Positions 43,250 to 54,518 of a stretch of 64,000 nt of DNA are shown piece by piece. Position 1 is the stretch's first letter. Every line of letters begins with the position of its first letter. Where the stretch lies: contig JAJEKV010000308.1 of NCBI GenBank assembly GCA_021234155.1, positions 62,001 through 126,000 on the forward strand, given 5' to 3'. The notes beneath the pieces are model-generated. The model was not told where the DNA came from, ran no database searches, and saw only the letters and a list, made by a program, of their open reading frames with translations. Both the position numbers and the translations under genes were made by a program. This stretch comes from Isoetes taiwanensis. Taxonomy: Eukaryota; Streptophyta; Lycopodiopsida; Isoetales; Isoetaceae.

Positions 43250-43815
43250 TGTATGACCAATATGGGTTGTTAGAGAAACCATTAAAGCAAAGAAGAGATC
43301 GCATCCAGTTTCATGAAGAAATGGGCGAGAGAATCATGCCCAATAAAACCCTGAAAATCCCTATAAGGGTCAGGATGTTTGCAAAGTTACTATGTAGTAA
43401 GAAGGATACTTAGAATCTAGAAAAACACCCATGGAATCGCTGAGACCAGGGTAAGGATATCCTGCGCCACATTCAATAAATATAATGCAAAACTAAACAT
43501 TAAAGTTGCATTTAATTAAAGTGGGTCAAATCTCGAATTTTGGAACTCGGACTGAAAATGGGACTCATACTACCGAAAAAAATTCTCCAAAAAAATACTT
43601 AAGATATCACTTAAAATACTGTAGCAACGTGTTTGAGAACCATGTTAACCGACAGCCCAGACATTTATCTATAGATGATTCCACTTCTGCAATACATAAA
43701 TAATCTCAGAACAGTCATTCCTACTTATAGATTCATTGGCCGGTACCGATTTACAGAGAATCGCCACCAATTTTCTCATGACGATATCTAGCTAAATTTC
43801 TACCAAGTATCTAGA
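43250..43815. other. No gene recognised
   Basis: Short frames without motifs. GGTACCGATTTACAGAGAAT.C near 43,742 is the reverse complement of a palindromic motif at about 20,702. Confidence 0.4.
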
Positions 43816-43862
43816 TATTTATACAGAATAGAAACCAGGGGAAGAAAATAATATGCTGTTTT

Positions 43863-45095
43863 GTGGATTTTAGGAAAGCGTTTGACACAGTCCCAAGGGA
43901 AAAGCTAATACAGAGGCTTATAGATATGCAGGCACCAAAGGATATGGTGGGGGCAATTGCGAGACTATACTATAATGTTTATGCGAAAATGGAAGAAGAA
44001 GGGAAAGCGATAGATTGTGACACGGGGGTCAAACAGGGGTGCCCACTATCTCCCACATTATTTGGGATATACATAGATGCCCTGCAGGATTTTATAGCAG
44101 AACAGCAAGGGGACACAGACGCCCCTACCCTAGGGAACACCAAAGTACCCATCATGCTATATGCAGATGACTTGAGCATGATGGCTACAAAGAACAAAGG
44201 GATGCACAGGTTACTTAAACTGTTAGAAAATTTCTGTGAAAAGACAGGGTTGACAGTTAATCTCGGAAAAACCAAAATAGTCTTTTTCGGGCAAAAAGGT
44301 AGACATAAACCGTTCAGATACTTGGGAACAGAACTAGAAGAATCAACAGAATACAGGTATCTGGGATATGACGCGCACGGCACAGGGAAATGGGCTAAAG
44401 GGGCAAACACAAGATTCCAAGCAGCCATCGGAAGCTACTACAATATGAAATTTTTTTGCAACAAAAGCAGGATAATAAACTGGGAAATTAAATGCTACTT
44501 GTTCAGTGCAGTAGTTGCAACTACACAGCTATATGGGGCAGAAGCCTGGGGGCCAGGTCTGACAGAGAAAAAGTGGGAAAAACAAGAAGGAATTTACAGA
44601 CAATGGCATAAGCAGGAATTTAAGCTGAGAACGAATACACCACAAACAACTATAGTATATGAGACAGGGCAAAAACTGATGGAAGTAAGGGCATGGGAAA
44701 GGACCATCAGATATCTTATAAGGAACAATGCAGGTGGGAAACCAAGCAAGCTAGCAAGCATTGCGATCAGAGAATCAACGAAAGCCCACATAATCGAAGG
44801 CAACGGGTGGTTCAGGGATGTAGCAATGTGGACGAGGAAATTGGGGATGAACTTGAGCGACCTCATCACTGAAGGGGAATGGAAAGACGAGTGGGCCGAC
44901 AAAGCCACGCACACATGGCTGCATAACCACACGGGCCCCAAGACAATGTGGCTTATGACAGTTTTCAACCCGGGACAACAGATAGGGCAACAGATATACC
45001 AGGATGACATAATAGGAAAAGCCAGGAAAGACACTCTAGCAAGATTCAGAATGGGAAGTCACGAGCTGAGGATTGAAAAGGACAGTGGCTTTTAG
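43863..45095 (+). CDS. LINE-B reverse transcriptase, C-terminal 410 residues
   Basis: The open frame starts within RT motif A (MDFRKAFDTVPREKLI, catalytic Asp) and contains DTGVKQGCPLSPTLFGIYID (motif B), PIMLYADDLSMMA (YADD catalytic pair, intact), LTVNLGKTKIVFFG, FRYLGTELEE, TQLYGAEAWGPGL and a C-terminal block ending FRMGSHELRIEKDSGF. The ancestral ending would continue into a Cys/His cluster; the reading after the stop (RIC...EVEDENHM, about 45,112-45,165) shows that cluster out of frame. The RT palm looks intact, but the fingers and the endonuclease are missing because of 5' truncation, so it cannot act on its own. Confidence 0.85.
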   Translation: MDFRKAFDTVPREKLIQRLIDMQAPKDMVGAIARLYYNVYAKMEEEGKAIDCDTGVKQGCPLSPTLFGIYIDALQDFIAEQQGDTDAPTLGNTKVPIMLYADDLSMMATKNKGMHRLLKLLENFCEKTGLTVNLGKTKIVFFGQKGRHKPFRYLGTELEESTEYRYLGYDAHGTGKWAKGANTRFQAAIGSYYNMKFFCNKSRIINWEIKCYLFSAVVATTQLYGAEAWGPGLTEKKWEKQEGIYRQWHKQEFKLRTNTPQTTIVYETGQKLMEVRAWERTIRYLIRNNAGGKPSKLASIAIRESTKAHIIEGNGWFRDVAMWTRKLGMNLSDLITEGEWKDEWADKATHTWLHNHTGPKTMWLMTVFNPGQQIGQQIYQDDIIGKARKDTLARFRMGSHELRIEKDSGF

Positions 45096-45572
45096 GGATA
45101 GAGAGAGAGGATCGAATATGCGAGAATGCGTGACAAAGGGAAGTGGAAGATGAGAATCATATGTTGAATGACCGCCGGTATATGAAAGCATCGGGAATAA
45201 GTCTGAGAGATATAAGGTGGGGTCAGCGCACACATCATGATGACAAAGTCGTAAACAAGGAGGGATCCGCGGCCTTAATATGGGAAATGACGGCCGTGCA
45301 CCCCAGAAGTACACAAAGAAAAAGGGTTTTGTTATGAACGCCGGAGAGGCGCAAACATAAACACTCGAAAACGTTCACTCAAAGCTGATTGATAACGACG
45401 CGCGTAACGCCACATGAAGCCGATCCAAAGCCGGGTGCCGGTATTAATAGAGAAAAGTCAAGCCTTCAGAAAAGGCTACATTGTAAATCAGCATGATGTG
45501 CTAGTAGCACCCGTAAGGGAGCTCGCCCATGCTACATAAGTCCACGGGCCTCAGGGTACAAGGGACAATAAT

Positions 45573-45573
45573 G

Positions 45574-45608
<35 letters not shown>

Positions 45609-45611
45609 TCT
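45573..45611. repeat. (TATC)n microsatellite, tail of LINE-B
   Basis: Nine or so TATC units directly follow the 3' UTR end (GGGACAATAATG). Confidence 0.9.
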
Positions 45612-45649
45612 TGAAAAGTGCAAGGACATTCTGAAAAACAGATTCAAGA

Positions 45650-45785
45650 AATTTCTTTGGGGGGGGGGCTTGCCTAGTTCACCATATTTTACAGCTGATA
45701 TACGCAGATGATGTGGATCTATTAACTTTTACCCCAATGAATATATAGCAGCATTTGGATGCACTGCGTAATACTTTTTGCTAAG
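45650..45785 (+). pseudogene. LINE-A RT fragment (YADD block)
   Basis: After a 10-11-base G run (about 45,658), the reading ACLVHHILQLIYADDVDLLT and FTPMNI.QHLDALRNT matches the QLIYAGDVDLLAHTPEDI block of the 8.4-kb LINE. Here the YADD pair is intact, but only about 100 bp of the domain is present. Confidence 0.65.
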
Positions 45786-46140
45786 ATGCTGAAATTGAAA
45801 TATGAATGGAAATTTTTGGTACCAAAATTTTGGTTCATAATAGCCCAATTTGGAGATCTTTAAATTTTCCCAAAAAAGAACACCAAACCTTCCAAAAATA
45901 AAACATAACTGTTACAATGTTAACAAAAAACGAAGCATTTACCATCCCTAATTTGCAAAATCATTGCTTAAAAGTAGATTGCCAAGTATTTTGGCATGCT
46001 TTAAACCCTCAATTTAGAATACCAATTTTTACAAATATAACATAACATTTTGGCAAGAAAAAAAACCCCTAAATATCTATTATATCCCCAACCATTGGAT
46101 ACTTAGGCCCTGACTCTCACTTTTCCAAATTATCTTCTTT
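45786..46140. other. AT-rich, no gene recognised
   Basis: TTTGGTACCAAAATTTTGG is palindromic. No coding sense was found. Confidence 0.35.
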
Positions 46141-46149
46141 TTTAATTTG

Positions 46150-46285
46150 AGATGGCGTTGGGTTCCGTGCCAAAGGGAACGCCGCATCTTACGCCGCATG
46201 CGGCGTTCCCTTCCGCTTTGCGTCCCCCCTGCGGGATTTTGGTTGGCAGAATTGAATGCTCTCGGTTTGAACTCGGACGCCATCT
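46150..46285. mobile_element. Possible small foldback (MITE-like) element
   Basis: AGATGGCGT at about 46,150 and ACGCCATCT at about 46,274 are perfect terminal inverted repeats of 9 bp. Inside, GGGAACGCCGCAT and ATGCGGCGTTCCC form a 13-bp stem with a 10-base loop (46,175-46,210). The GC-rich unit stands out from its AT-rich flanks. No target-site duplication was confirmed. Confidence 0.4.
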
Positions 46286-46339
46286 TTTGAATGAGAAATC
46301 TTAGGCGAAATTCCCCCCTCCACTCTACGAAATTCCTAT

Positions 46340-48750
46340 TCCTCTGCTACGAAATTCCCTCCGTCTGATTTTGGCGCCTCAGCTTTAGAAGCTTTGGAAA
46401 GGTGAGTCGGATCTTTGCATTGATCAGATAGGCTGGGTCGGATCTTCTTTGGCATTGATCGGTTGGGCTGGGTCGGATTCTTAAACTAATGAATCTTCCT
46501 TTTTCTTTCAGGATTAAGACGATTTGGAGTTCATTGTCCTCTTTCTGGAGCTGATCTTCCAAGGTATGATGCAAGATGTCGCCATTCTGGTCGGATTCTT
46601 AAACTAATCTTCTTTTTTCTTTCAGGATTTAGACGGTTTGGAGTTCATTGTCTTTCTTCTTGCATGCAATGTTCCCTTCTGGCTTGCAACTCCCCTTGAG
46701 AGGCTATTTGAATTTCGTCTTTGCAAGTGCTTACGGGACTATTTGAATCAAACCGGATGAAGGTTGTGGTTATGGCATATGAAGCATTATAAAAAGGCAA
46801 AAAGTCTAGCATATTGAGGCGCTATTACAATATTTTTCGAAGTTACTGTTCAGCCATATTTTTACAGTTGCCATGGGCTTGGGATTTCTCTTCTTGCTCC
46901 ATTCGCACGTCAAAGGCATTATCAAAGCAGGGCAATCTTCAGATTTTTCTCTCCTGTGCTTTCCTTTCCCCTAGCTTCCAGAAAAAGCTCGAAGGTATGG
47001 TTTTGTCGTTGAAGGAGGTCTCCTTTGATCATCCCTTGAGCATAGTTACTGCACAAGTACAATACTTTTTCTCTGGAAAGCAGTGTTCTAGGTCAAAAGG
47101 ATTCTGGGTGCAGCAGTATCTCATTGGATGGGGGCAATGTGAGTAAGATTTTTTTCTGCTTATGATCCAGATCTCTGATACAAAAGTCCAGATAGTCATG
47201 AAGAAAGGGAAAAGTAAACGTGTGTTTTGAAATAGTAAAGCAGGAAGGTTTATGCTAGACCCTGGCAGGGATGATGGTTTTGGAAGGCCCACTGTGCTAT
47301 CATACATTCAACAAGCTTGGCGGAATTTACAAGTAAGCCTATAAGGTTTTGATTTATTGGTCTAAATTATATGCCTCATGTTATTTTGAACGCAGAATGG
47401 TATTTGCAGGGATTTCATATAGCCACAGGAGATCTGCCATAGCCTTACATCTTTGCTTCTGGTGCAGCTAATGGGGTCCAGCCATTTTTAATGCAACATC
47501 AAGCAGTTATATGAACACTTCTCTGGTAAGATCCATTTTATTTGTTCTAATGTTATCCTTTCATCTTCTAAGCTCCCATGGCTTCGTCTGTCGGCATTTG
47601 CATGTGCATTTTGGCTTCCATGTCTTTATCTGTCGGCATTTGCATGTGTATTTTGTTATTTTTATGCTGTTGTATAGGTCTGGATTGTGTTGACTGAGAG
47701 CAAAAGATGCTCAGCAAATAGCCAACAGATATAGATTTAAGGATAGTGTTTTTAGATGTTTTTAAACATGCCTTTCTTTCTCCATGCAACCCTATATTTC
47801 CTTCTATGTGCATTGTGGCTTCAGACTAGAGAAGCCATATGCTTGCAATTTGGAAATGCATGTCTGTCTCATCTTTGATACAGTTCAACGCTTTAAATTA
47901 GGCCTCTTTAAATTGTTTAAGATTATACAATTATGGCATGGGTTTCATTTCTTCTACTGGACGCCATTATTTTTCCTAAGGAGCTTCTTTTGCCCATACC
48001 ATGTAGGTTGATTAGCAGCATTTTGTTCACATTCTGTTGTAATGATTGCTTCTATCCTCCTAGGTTTTTTGATCCCAACCGAGTATCTCGCCTTTATGGT
48101 CGAGTTTGCCAACCATTTCCACCCATTTTTAATGCAACATTAAGCAATGTAAATGTTGAGAGCACGTAAATTTGTAGCATATGATTGTAAATTCAGTTTA
48201 TTAACAATATATTAGTGTCCTCCTTAGCAGCTTGTAACCATCGTATATCTTATCCTTTTCAGTTCAAGGCTACTTACAGTTTTGGTTGATTGACATATTA
48301 TTTATTGTAAATTAAAGAAAAGAAGGAAAGATACAAATCTCTAGGAGAAACTACATAATGATTTTGCAACATTATCACAGTCCCAAGCATTTAGTTCTTT
48401 AATGCACCCAAGGAAAACATTAGCAGACAAGAATGGGGTCAAAACTAATGATATTGCAGTTCCAAATAAGAAATTTGATGATGCAGTATTATTATCTGCT
48501 CTTGGTATGAACTTTTAATATATTGTAATCATGTCCTAGCACAGGCAATTGCTGAAAATTTTGCAGGATGGGCCTGATGATTATATGAAGTCAATGAAGA
48601 AAATGGTTTTTGAAATGCGCACACAAGTCTCTGATAGGCTTAAAACTCCAGTGCATGCGGACTTATGTTGTTCGAGATATATTGTCTGGTTTCAGTTGTC
48701 AGCCTTAGCTAGAAAAAATTGTACAATTGCATATACTCCGTAATTTTGCG
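46340..48750 (+). CDS. Unrecognised multi-exon gene candidate
   Basis: Several exon-like blocks with splice-site context lie on the plus strand: a leader ending GGAAAG|GTGAGT near 46,404; TTTCTTTCAG|GATTAAGACG...CCAAG|GTATGA (46,511-46,563); a near-duplicate TTTCTTTCAG|GATTTAGACG (46,626); an open block before AAGCTCGAAG|GTATGG (46,993); a block reading RFMLDPGRDDGFGRPTVLSY and IQQAWRNLQ before GTAAGC (47,250-47,332); a block reading HNDFATLSQSQAFSSLMHPR, TLADKNGVKTNDIAVPNKKF and DDAVLLSAL (48,353-48,505); and LLKILQDGPDDYMKSMKKMV with FEMRTQVSDRLKTP (48,550-48,655). I do not recognise the protein. Possible frameshifts and the duplicated exon suggest a decayed or non-standard gene, and the joining of blocks is tentative. 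Confidence 0.3.
46484..46660. repeat. Duplicated splice acceptor and exon start
   Basis: GGATTCTTAAACTAAT, a TTTTTCTTTCAG acceptor and GAT(T)(A/T)AGACG.TTTGGAGTTC are present twice, starting near 46,475 and 46,592. Confidence 0.7.
47577..47660. repeat. ~46-bp tandem duplication
   Basis: CATGGCTTCGTCTGTCGGCA and CATGTCTTTATCTGTCGGCA are each followed by TTTGCATGTG.ATTTTG. Confidence 0.7.
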
Positions 48751-48759
48751 GAACTGTTC

Positions 48760-51120
48760 TTGGTTCATACTTGAGTCGTTTGCAATTTCATTGTTTTCTA
48801 TAAGCTGGTTCGAGAGGTTTGTGAATCATGTAGTGTTAAATTCCAGCAATGAAAGTGCATGAAATTGGACAGTGTAAAAGAAGTTGAGAACATTCACATA
48901 AATATGGTATTTGTGTCATCTGCATGTTGATGCACATGTGAAGTTACGAGTCCACTGGCCTGATGCATTTTGGCTGCATGCATTCTTGGAAAAACTGTAA
49001 TGGCTTACAAACAGGGTTATTTAAATGTCAGCACCATGTCATGGGATGGCATTTTCCTGTGGTTAAGGGCTGTGTTATTTCCTGGTCGAATCGCAGATGT
49101 AGATTCACTTCAGCTTGGTTTCCCTCTGAAGTTGAAAGGTTTAATAGTGCCTTGAGTTCATTCGAGACAGATGATCTGTATATGCCATGCAATATGTTAG
49201 AAGACAACAAACATCCTACTCATAGGGATTCAAGGACTGGCATGTTGAGCAATTTAGTGGATACTTCTCTAATTAGACTATTTTCATGCAACAGAGTTAA
49301 CCTTATTAGTTTAAGGTTTTGGGTTTCTCTTATGGTATAATTTGGAGGTAAAAATCATATGTGCCTCAGGTCACCATATTCAGGTCATAGAATGGGTACA
49401 ACTAAGCCAATCTCAATCTCCAGCTTGGAGATGACACTTATAAATTGTCCCACGTCTGGAATGTCAACATCCAAATACTGTATTGGATTCATAGCTTCTG
49501 CTTATAAAAAAATCTTCTCTTGCGGACAACTCTGTAAGGACGTGTAAGCTGATTATTAAGTTGTTAGTTACATGCCATAGAATTTGAGCACAAAAATTGC
49601 ATTTGATATTTCTTTGTAAATAATGATTTTTCTTTTTTAGGTTGAAGCATCTAAAAGTTTATATGCATACATTGTTAAAATTTGTACGTCTATTTCATGC
49701 TATTTTCCTTCTGTTAGCTTCTAAATCGTGGAGATTCGAGGTTCTCTTGGCATAGTATAAGTGGCATGATGATTATGTGAAGTTAATTATCATATTTAGC
49801 AGTTCAACAGATACCTCTCCAATTAGATTTCTATTTTCCTGCAATAGAGTCATCCTCATTAGATTGAGGTTTTGGGTTCCTCTTATGGTATAATTGGGTA
49901 GATAAAAAGGATATGTGCCTCAAGTCACCATATTCAGATCACAGAATGGGCATAATTAAGCCAATCTGAATCAAGAACTCTGTATATCTTCTTCAAATGC
50001 CACGAAGTGTCAAGTCAGATCTTTCAGGATGTGAATGACATCTTATAAATACTAGCAATAAGGTTTCTACTTCAACTTACGCGTAAAAAATTGGGCATCC
50101 ATTAACCTTTTTTTCCCCTTCTTTCATGTCCATATTTTTTGCCCATCACGCCTATGCAAATGCAACTTCTCTCTGAAGTTACCTATTACCTTCAATTATC
50201 CCCAAGATAATAGGGAGATTATTTAGTGTCTTACGTGTGCAACATTGCTTTTGGAAAACATATGACATGTGGACTTAGTTCTAGAAGCCTCATTAGTCTA
50301 GAAGTTCTTGAAGAGCCTTTATGATACTTCATTGCGGGGCACGATTGCAACCTGTGCTTTATAGAATTCCTGACGCAATATAGTTAACTAGCTTGCTCTT
50401 CTTCTTTTGTCGTTTACCCTAACACAAGAGCACCAACATTACCTTTTTTAATAGGAAGATCAACTTTTATGGATGGGAGCCATGGAAATACAAAATAGGG
50501 CAACACTATTTCTTCTTTCTTTCTAGCACAAGTGACCATGTTACTGCTTAGAATCTTCCTATGGACGACAACAACAAATCACAAAGTTTTCTGTAATCTT
50601 TTTTATTGAATGCTATGCTGAATGCAGGATTCTACGATGAAAGGCACAAGGTTCGATTCATCCATTGTTTCAAAATCATCCATTACCACAAGAAAGGACA
50701 GAAAAATAGTCAACAACTACATGAGCTAATTATTGCACAATAACATCAGAAGACAAAAGGCTATCCATAATATAACACACATAAGGCACTAGCCATAAGA
50801 AACAAAATGCACACAAAAGGATATCAAATACACACAAAACGCAATTCACACACTAGCATAACACACGAAAGGCAGTTAATGCCTGGCTAGCTATAAAAAC
50901 AAAAGGCAATTATGCTCGGCATCGCCGGGCACACGTTTCTAGTAGTTATTATCTCCAAGTTTAGTGAATGTAATTACTAATTGTTTTTTTTCTTCTATTG
51001 AAGAACCGTTTTTATTCATCACCACATCATGAATACATTCTACATCACATTCTATATATCACACGGAAGCCAATTCACTACCTAGGCGCGATATGCTAGG
51101 AGCTGCTTTGCATGTGATTA
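48760..51120. repeat. Non-coding stretch with a ~180-bp direct repeat
   Basis: TTAGTTTAAGGTTTTGGGTT, CTCTTATGGTATAATT, CATATGTGCCTCAGGTCACC, CATATTCAGGTCATAGAATG and AAGCCAATCT at about 49,250-49,430 recur in order at about 49,795-49,975. No gene was recognised. Confidence 0.6.
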
Positions 51121-51149
51121 TTTAGTATATATGGCAGGCTTAAGATCTC

Positions 51150-51260
51150 TACCACATGACCGATTGGTCATATTTGAACCTGTGACCTCAGTGCAATGGA
51201 TTTTTAAGGTCCCCATTACTAGACCGATGTTTGCCATGTTTGAACCCGTGACCTCAGGTG
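51150..51260 (-). repeat. Two tRNA-like T-arm blocks (SINE-like fragment)
   Basis: On the minus strand GAGGTCAC.GGTTCAAA.ATG (51,191-51,173 and 51,256-51,236) resembles the B-box/acceptor end of tRNA-derived SINEs (GAGGTCAC.GGTTC.A). It occurs twice about 65 bp apart, each with GACC(A)ATCGGT nearby. No full tRNA fold was found. Confidence 0.35.
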
Positions 51261-52130
51261 TATTAATCATTTTTTATCTAATTATTAACTATGCTTCTAA
51301 CGTTGGAGTATGTGGCCATGATCATATTCAACTGCTAGGTCTAAAGATTTTTTTTTTTTTTTCGAATAGCCAAGATCCTACTTCACCTCAAACCTAAATA
51401 AATCCAACCCTATTGAACTTGTCAGCTGACGCCCCGTGCATAATAAAAGTTATGCAAATGTATCGAATGACAAAACTGACAATAAATGTGCTCCGGGGAA
51501 AACCCACCCTCCTCCTAACAAATTGTTTTTTAAAAAGGGACAATTTGGAAAGGAACAATGCACCATTAAAAGTCGATATATATAACTACTGGTAGCCCGA
51601 CAACATCACACACAAAATAACATCGAGCAATCTATCTATATGCCTCTCTTCTAATACGCCATCTGGCACATATAATACATTTAATGCCCACTGGTGCTCG
51701 GAATTTTCTAGATACAATGTATTACATGATGGCTAATATTTTCTATTCTAAAATATTACAATTATATGCAACATAGACACGTTGGTTAGCAATGGAATTT
51801 CAGTCCAGGCAAAAGTGTTGTACTTGCTCCTCTAAGATGTCAGAATTTGTAAGTAGGTGGCTATATTAGCCATCAATACCCAAACAATGTATTGACATCA
51901 ACTAGCAGTGATGTCATACACCAATATAGAAATTGTGAGTCACTAATTCTATGCATTACCATTTACCATAAGCTTGATGTAAAGGCATTGTAATAATGAT
52001 GATATTATGCACATTGATAGGCATCCAAAACTGCATCTCCAAAGGACAATAGATTTTAGTGTATATTCAAAGGACAATAACTTTTAGTGTATATTCGGAT
52101 ACGTAAACCGCATGAGCTGATACCTGAGTT
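51260..52130. other. AT-rich, no gene recognised
   Basis: Contains a 16-17-base T run near 51,345. No coding sense was found. Confidence 0.4.
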
Positions 52131-52328
52131 AAATGTTGATTTGACAATAGTTAATCAATTCTTTTGATGATTTAATGACTAAAATGTTGGATTTCACTAT
52201 GAGCCCTTATGTTTGTTAGGTATATTGTCAAATGTTGATTTGACAATAGTTAATCAATTCTTTTGATGGTTTAATGACTAAAATGTTGGATTTCACTACG
52301 AGCCCTTATGTTTGTTAGGTATATTATC
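52131..52328. repeat. 99-bp tandem duplication
   Basis: AAATGTTGATTTGACAATAG begins both units (52,131 and 52,230). The units are nearly identical over 99 bp (differences such as GATGATTTAA versus GATGGTTTAA), so this is a recent duplication. Confidence 0.9.
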
Positions 52329-52574
52329 AATGTGTTGCCAAGATTCGTTTTGTGCATTATTTTGTGCATAAAATGGACCCAAGCAATCATTATTAAACAT
52401 AATAATAAACACTTATAGTTGAAATTAAGTTGTTTAGATAGTTGACCTGTCACAAGCGGTGGATACAATATTATATGTCATACAATTTCGATAGAATTTA
52501 AAAGTAATTATGATTATGATTACGTGTTTATGATTTTGGAGGAATTTTATAATGGGGTGCTCATACTTGGAATA

Positions 52575-53400
52575 TGATGGCATCATCGTTCATACTTGAG
52601 AAAGAAATCATCATAAGTATATACATGGATGCACAAATATGACGATATCAGCATTCTTACTTAGAAAGGAATTATCATAAGGAAGTACCTGATGGGGGTG
52701 AATATTTAAGAATTTCCTAGAATCTCAGCCAAGGTAGATGGTGCTAGGAGATTACTTTTGTGTGTTGTCAAATATTCTACTGTAGCTTATATGTCCAATT
52801 GTCCGTGGATTGGGTTGAGATTCAATGCTAAGTTCACGTAGGGCATGCCTCATGACCTGCTCTATTAACAACCTTATAGATAGTCCTATTAACAACCTGT
52901 AGGTTATACGTCCTATTGTTCGTGGACTGGGTTGAGATTCAATGTTAACTTCACCGTAAGGCCTGCCTAATGACCAGCTCTATTAAAAGCCATGTATTTA
53001 GTCCTATTAACAATCTTACAGATAGTTTGGGGTGTCGAATTGGCGAGAAAGGAAGCTCGAAGTGCCTCTCGTCCTTTTGTTTTAAAGTGGGTTGGGATTC
53101 ATGTTAGATCAGCAGAGGGTGCGCCTATGGACTTGCCATGTTCAGCACGTTGGAGATAGCCTAAGGCATTGAATTGGGGAAGGGAAATAAGTTACATAGG
53201 ATTGTGTACTTAAATGTCCTTTTGTTTGTGGACAATTGAGATTCAACCTTAGGGATCGCCTATTGACTTGTTCTCTTGAGAAGCATGCACGTAATGTTGC
53301 GGATCTATGTCCCTTTATTTGTGGACTGAGTTGAGATTCAACTTGAGGGAACGCCGATTGACTTGTTCAATTCACAGCCATGCACGCAATCTTGGGGATG
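52575..53400 (+). repeat. Dispersed repeat R1, copy 2 (with internal duplications)
   Basis: Same ordered landmarks as 31,215-31,800. It is longer because the GTGGA..GGGTTGAGATTCAA(T/C) block with GCCTGCCTAATGACC.GCTCT is repeated, at about 52,805, 52,922, 53,227 and 53,318. Non-coding. Confidence 0.8.
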
Positions 53401-54518
53401 TGCGGGTGGATCATTTGGACCCATAGTTATGAAGAACTCTGGGGCCAAATGATGTTGCCAAATGATGGAGCAAACATAAAGACGTGGAATGATGAGGATA
53501 TTCATAGTCAAGAAGGGAGACTTGTTCAGTTCAAACAAAGAAATGGTGAGGTAAGAAAAAAAAGCAAAGGAAAAGATCAAACAAAGAACATTTCTTCAGA
53601 TTATTTCAGCAGATCTGGGCGGATAACGGCCCCCGAGATTACCACCCGAGGCCGATAACGGTACCTGTATCAACCCGCGAGGCTGATACCGGGTGAGGTA
53701 AACACACGGTTCTTCTTCTGCTTATTCAGAAGCAGATTTTGAATTGAATGCCCATTCTTCTGCTTATTCAGAAGCAGATTTTGAATTGAATGCCCAATAC
53801 AATTCGAGGATTGAATCCTCCAATCCAAAATGCTTTTAAATTTTAAAACCGGCAATTCAATTCTGATATGAATTCGCTTGGAATCGACCATAACAGATTC
53901 GATCGTCAAAATCAAAGATATAAAATCGACAAATTGCAGCCGTTTACTTTTTTTTCTGTGGTTCAGACATCAAAATCCACAGATGGAGCGGATCGGAAGC
54001 ATTGTTTTGTTATAAGAATCCATAAGTAACATGCGGAAGCGACAGAATTGTAAGTTTTAATGCTGGCTGGAGAAGACCATGCTCTGACAAGCGTTGCCCA
54101 GTGCAGGTTCTTCAACCGGCATTAAATAGCAGCCTTAAACCCTTATATTTTCCATAAATCTTTCTGACTCCAAGGCCCACTTCCCCATATGCAAATTCAT
54201 GGAGAAATAATTTCTGCCTCTGATAGAAACTTCAAACGTTGATGATTTATACTGTTTGGGTCGGGAAATTTTTAAGCATAAAGTCAAATTTCCTGCTGGA
54301 TCTAGCTCAGCCTACCACGGACCTCTCAATTCCTGCCGGAAGTAACCAGAGAAATCATTATTTTTATCAGGAAATTTTCCTGCTATCTCAAAACCGTAGT
54401 GTGAATTTTCAGATTTACTAGCTTAGGTACAAGGGTTCTGGGGAATTTCCAGGATCCGTGCAAAAATCGCAGCTCAAACGTACAATTCACAGTATGTAAT
54501 ATAAGAAAATTTTTTATT
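53400..54518. other. 3' flank of the MYB gene; ~42-bp duplication at 53.71-53.80 kb
   Basis: TTCTTCTGCTTATTCAGAAG with CAGATTTTGAATTGAATGCC is present twice in tandem; each unit contains a CTTCTG...CAGAAG hairpin. A plus-strand frame (53,380-53,658) is Lys-rich but unrecognised. The TTTATT at 54,512-54,517 reads AATAAA on the minus strand only a few bases after the MYB stop. Confidence 0.5.

Larger units (their letters stand above)
43825..45611 (+). mobile_element. LINE family B, 5'-truncated, with (CTAT)n tail
   Basis: A ~1.8-kb insertion that begins abruptly in the middle of the RT (NRNQGKKII..FVDFRKAFDT) and runs through the RT palm, thumb and C-terminal region into a ~510-bp 3' UTR, ending in (TATC)n at 45,573-45,611. 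The 5' truncation within the RT is typical of target-primed reverse transcription. It is unrelated to LINE-A beyond shared domain order and is better preserved, hence probably younger. Confidence 0.8.

Noticed and set aside
43979-44428. Minus-strand ORFs opposite the LINE-B RT
   Set aside because: They are shadows of the RT frame, which has all conserved motifs on the plus strand.
51150-51260. tRNA genes on the minus strand
   Set aside because: Only the B-box side is recognisable and it is repeated; this fits a SINE-like fragment better than tRNAs.
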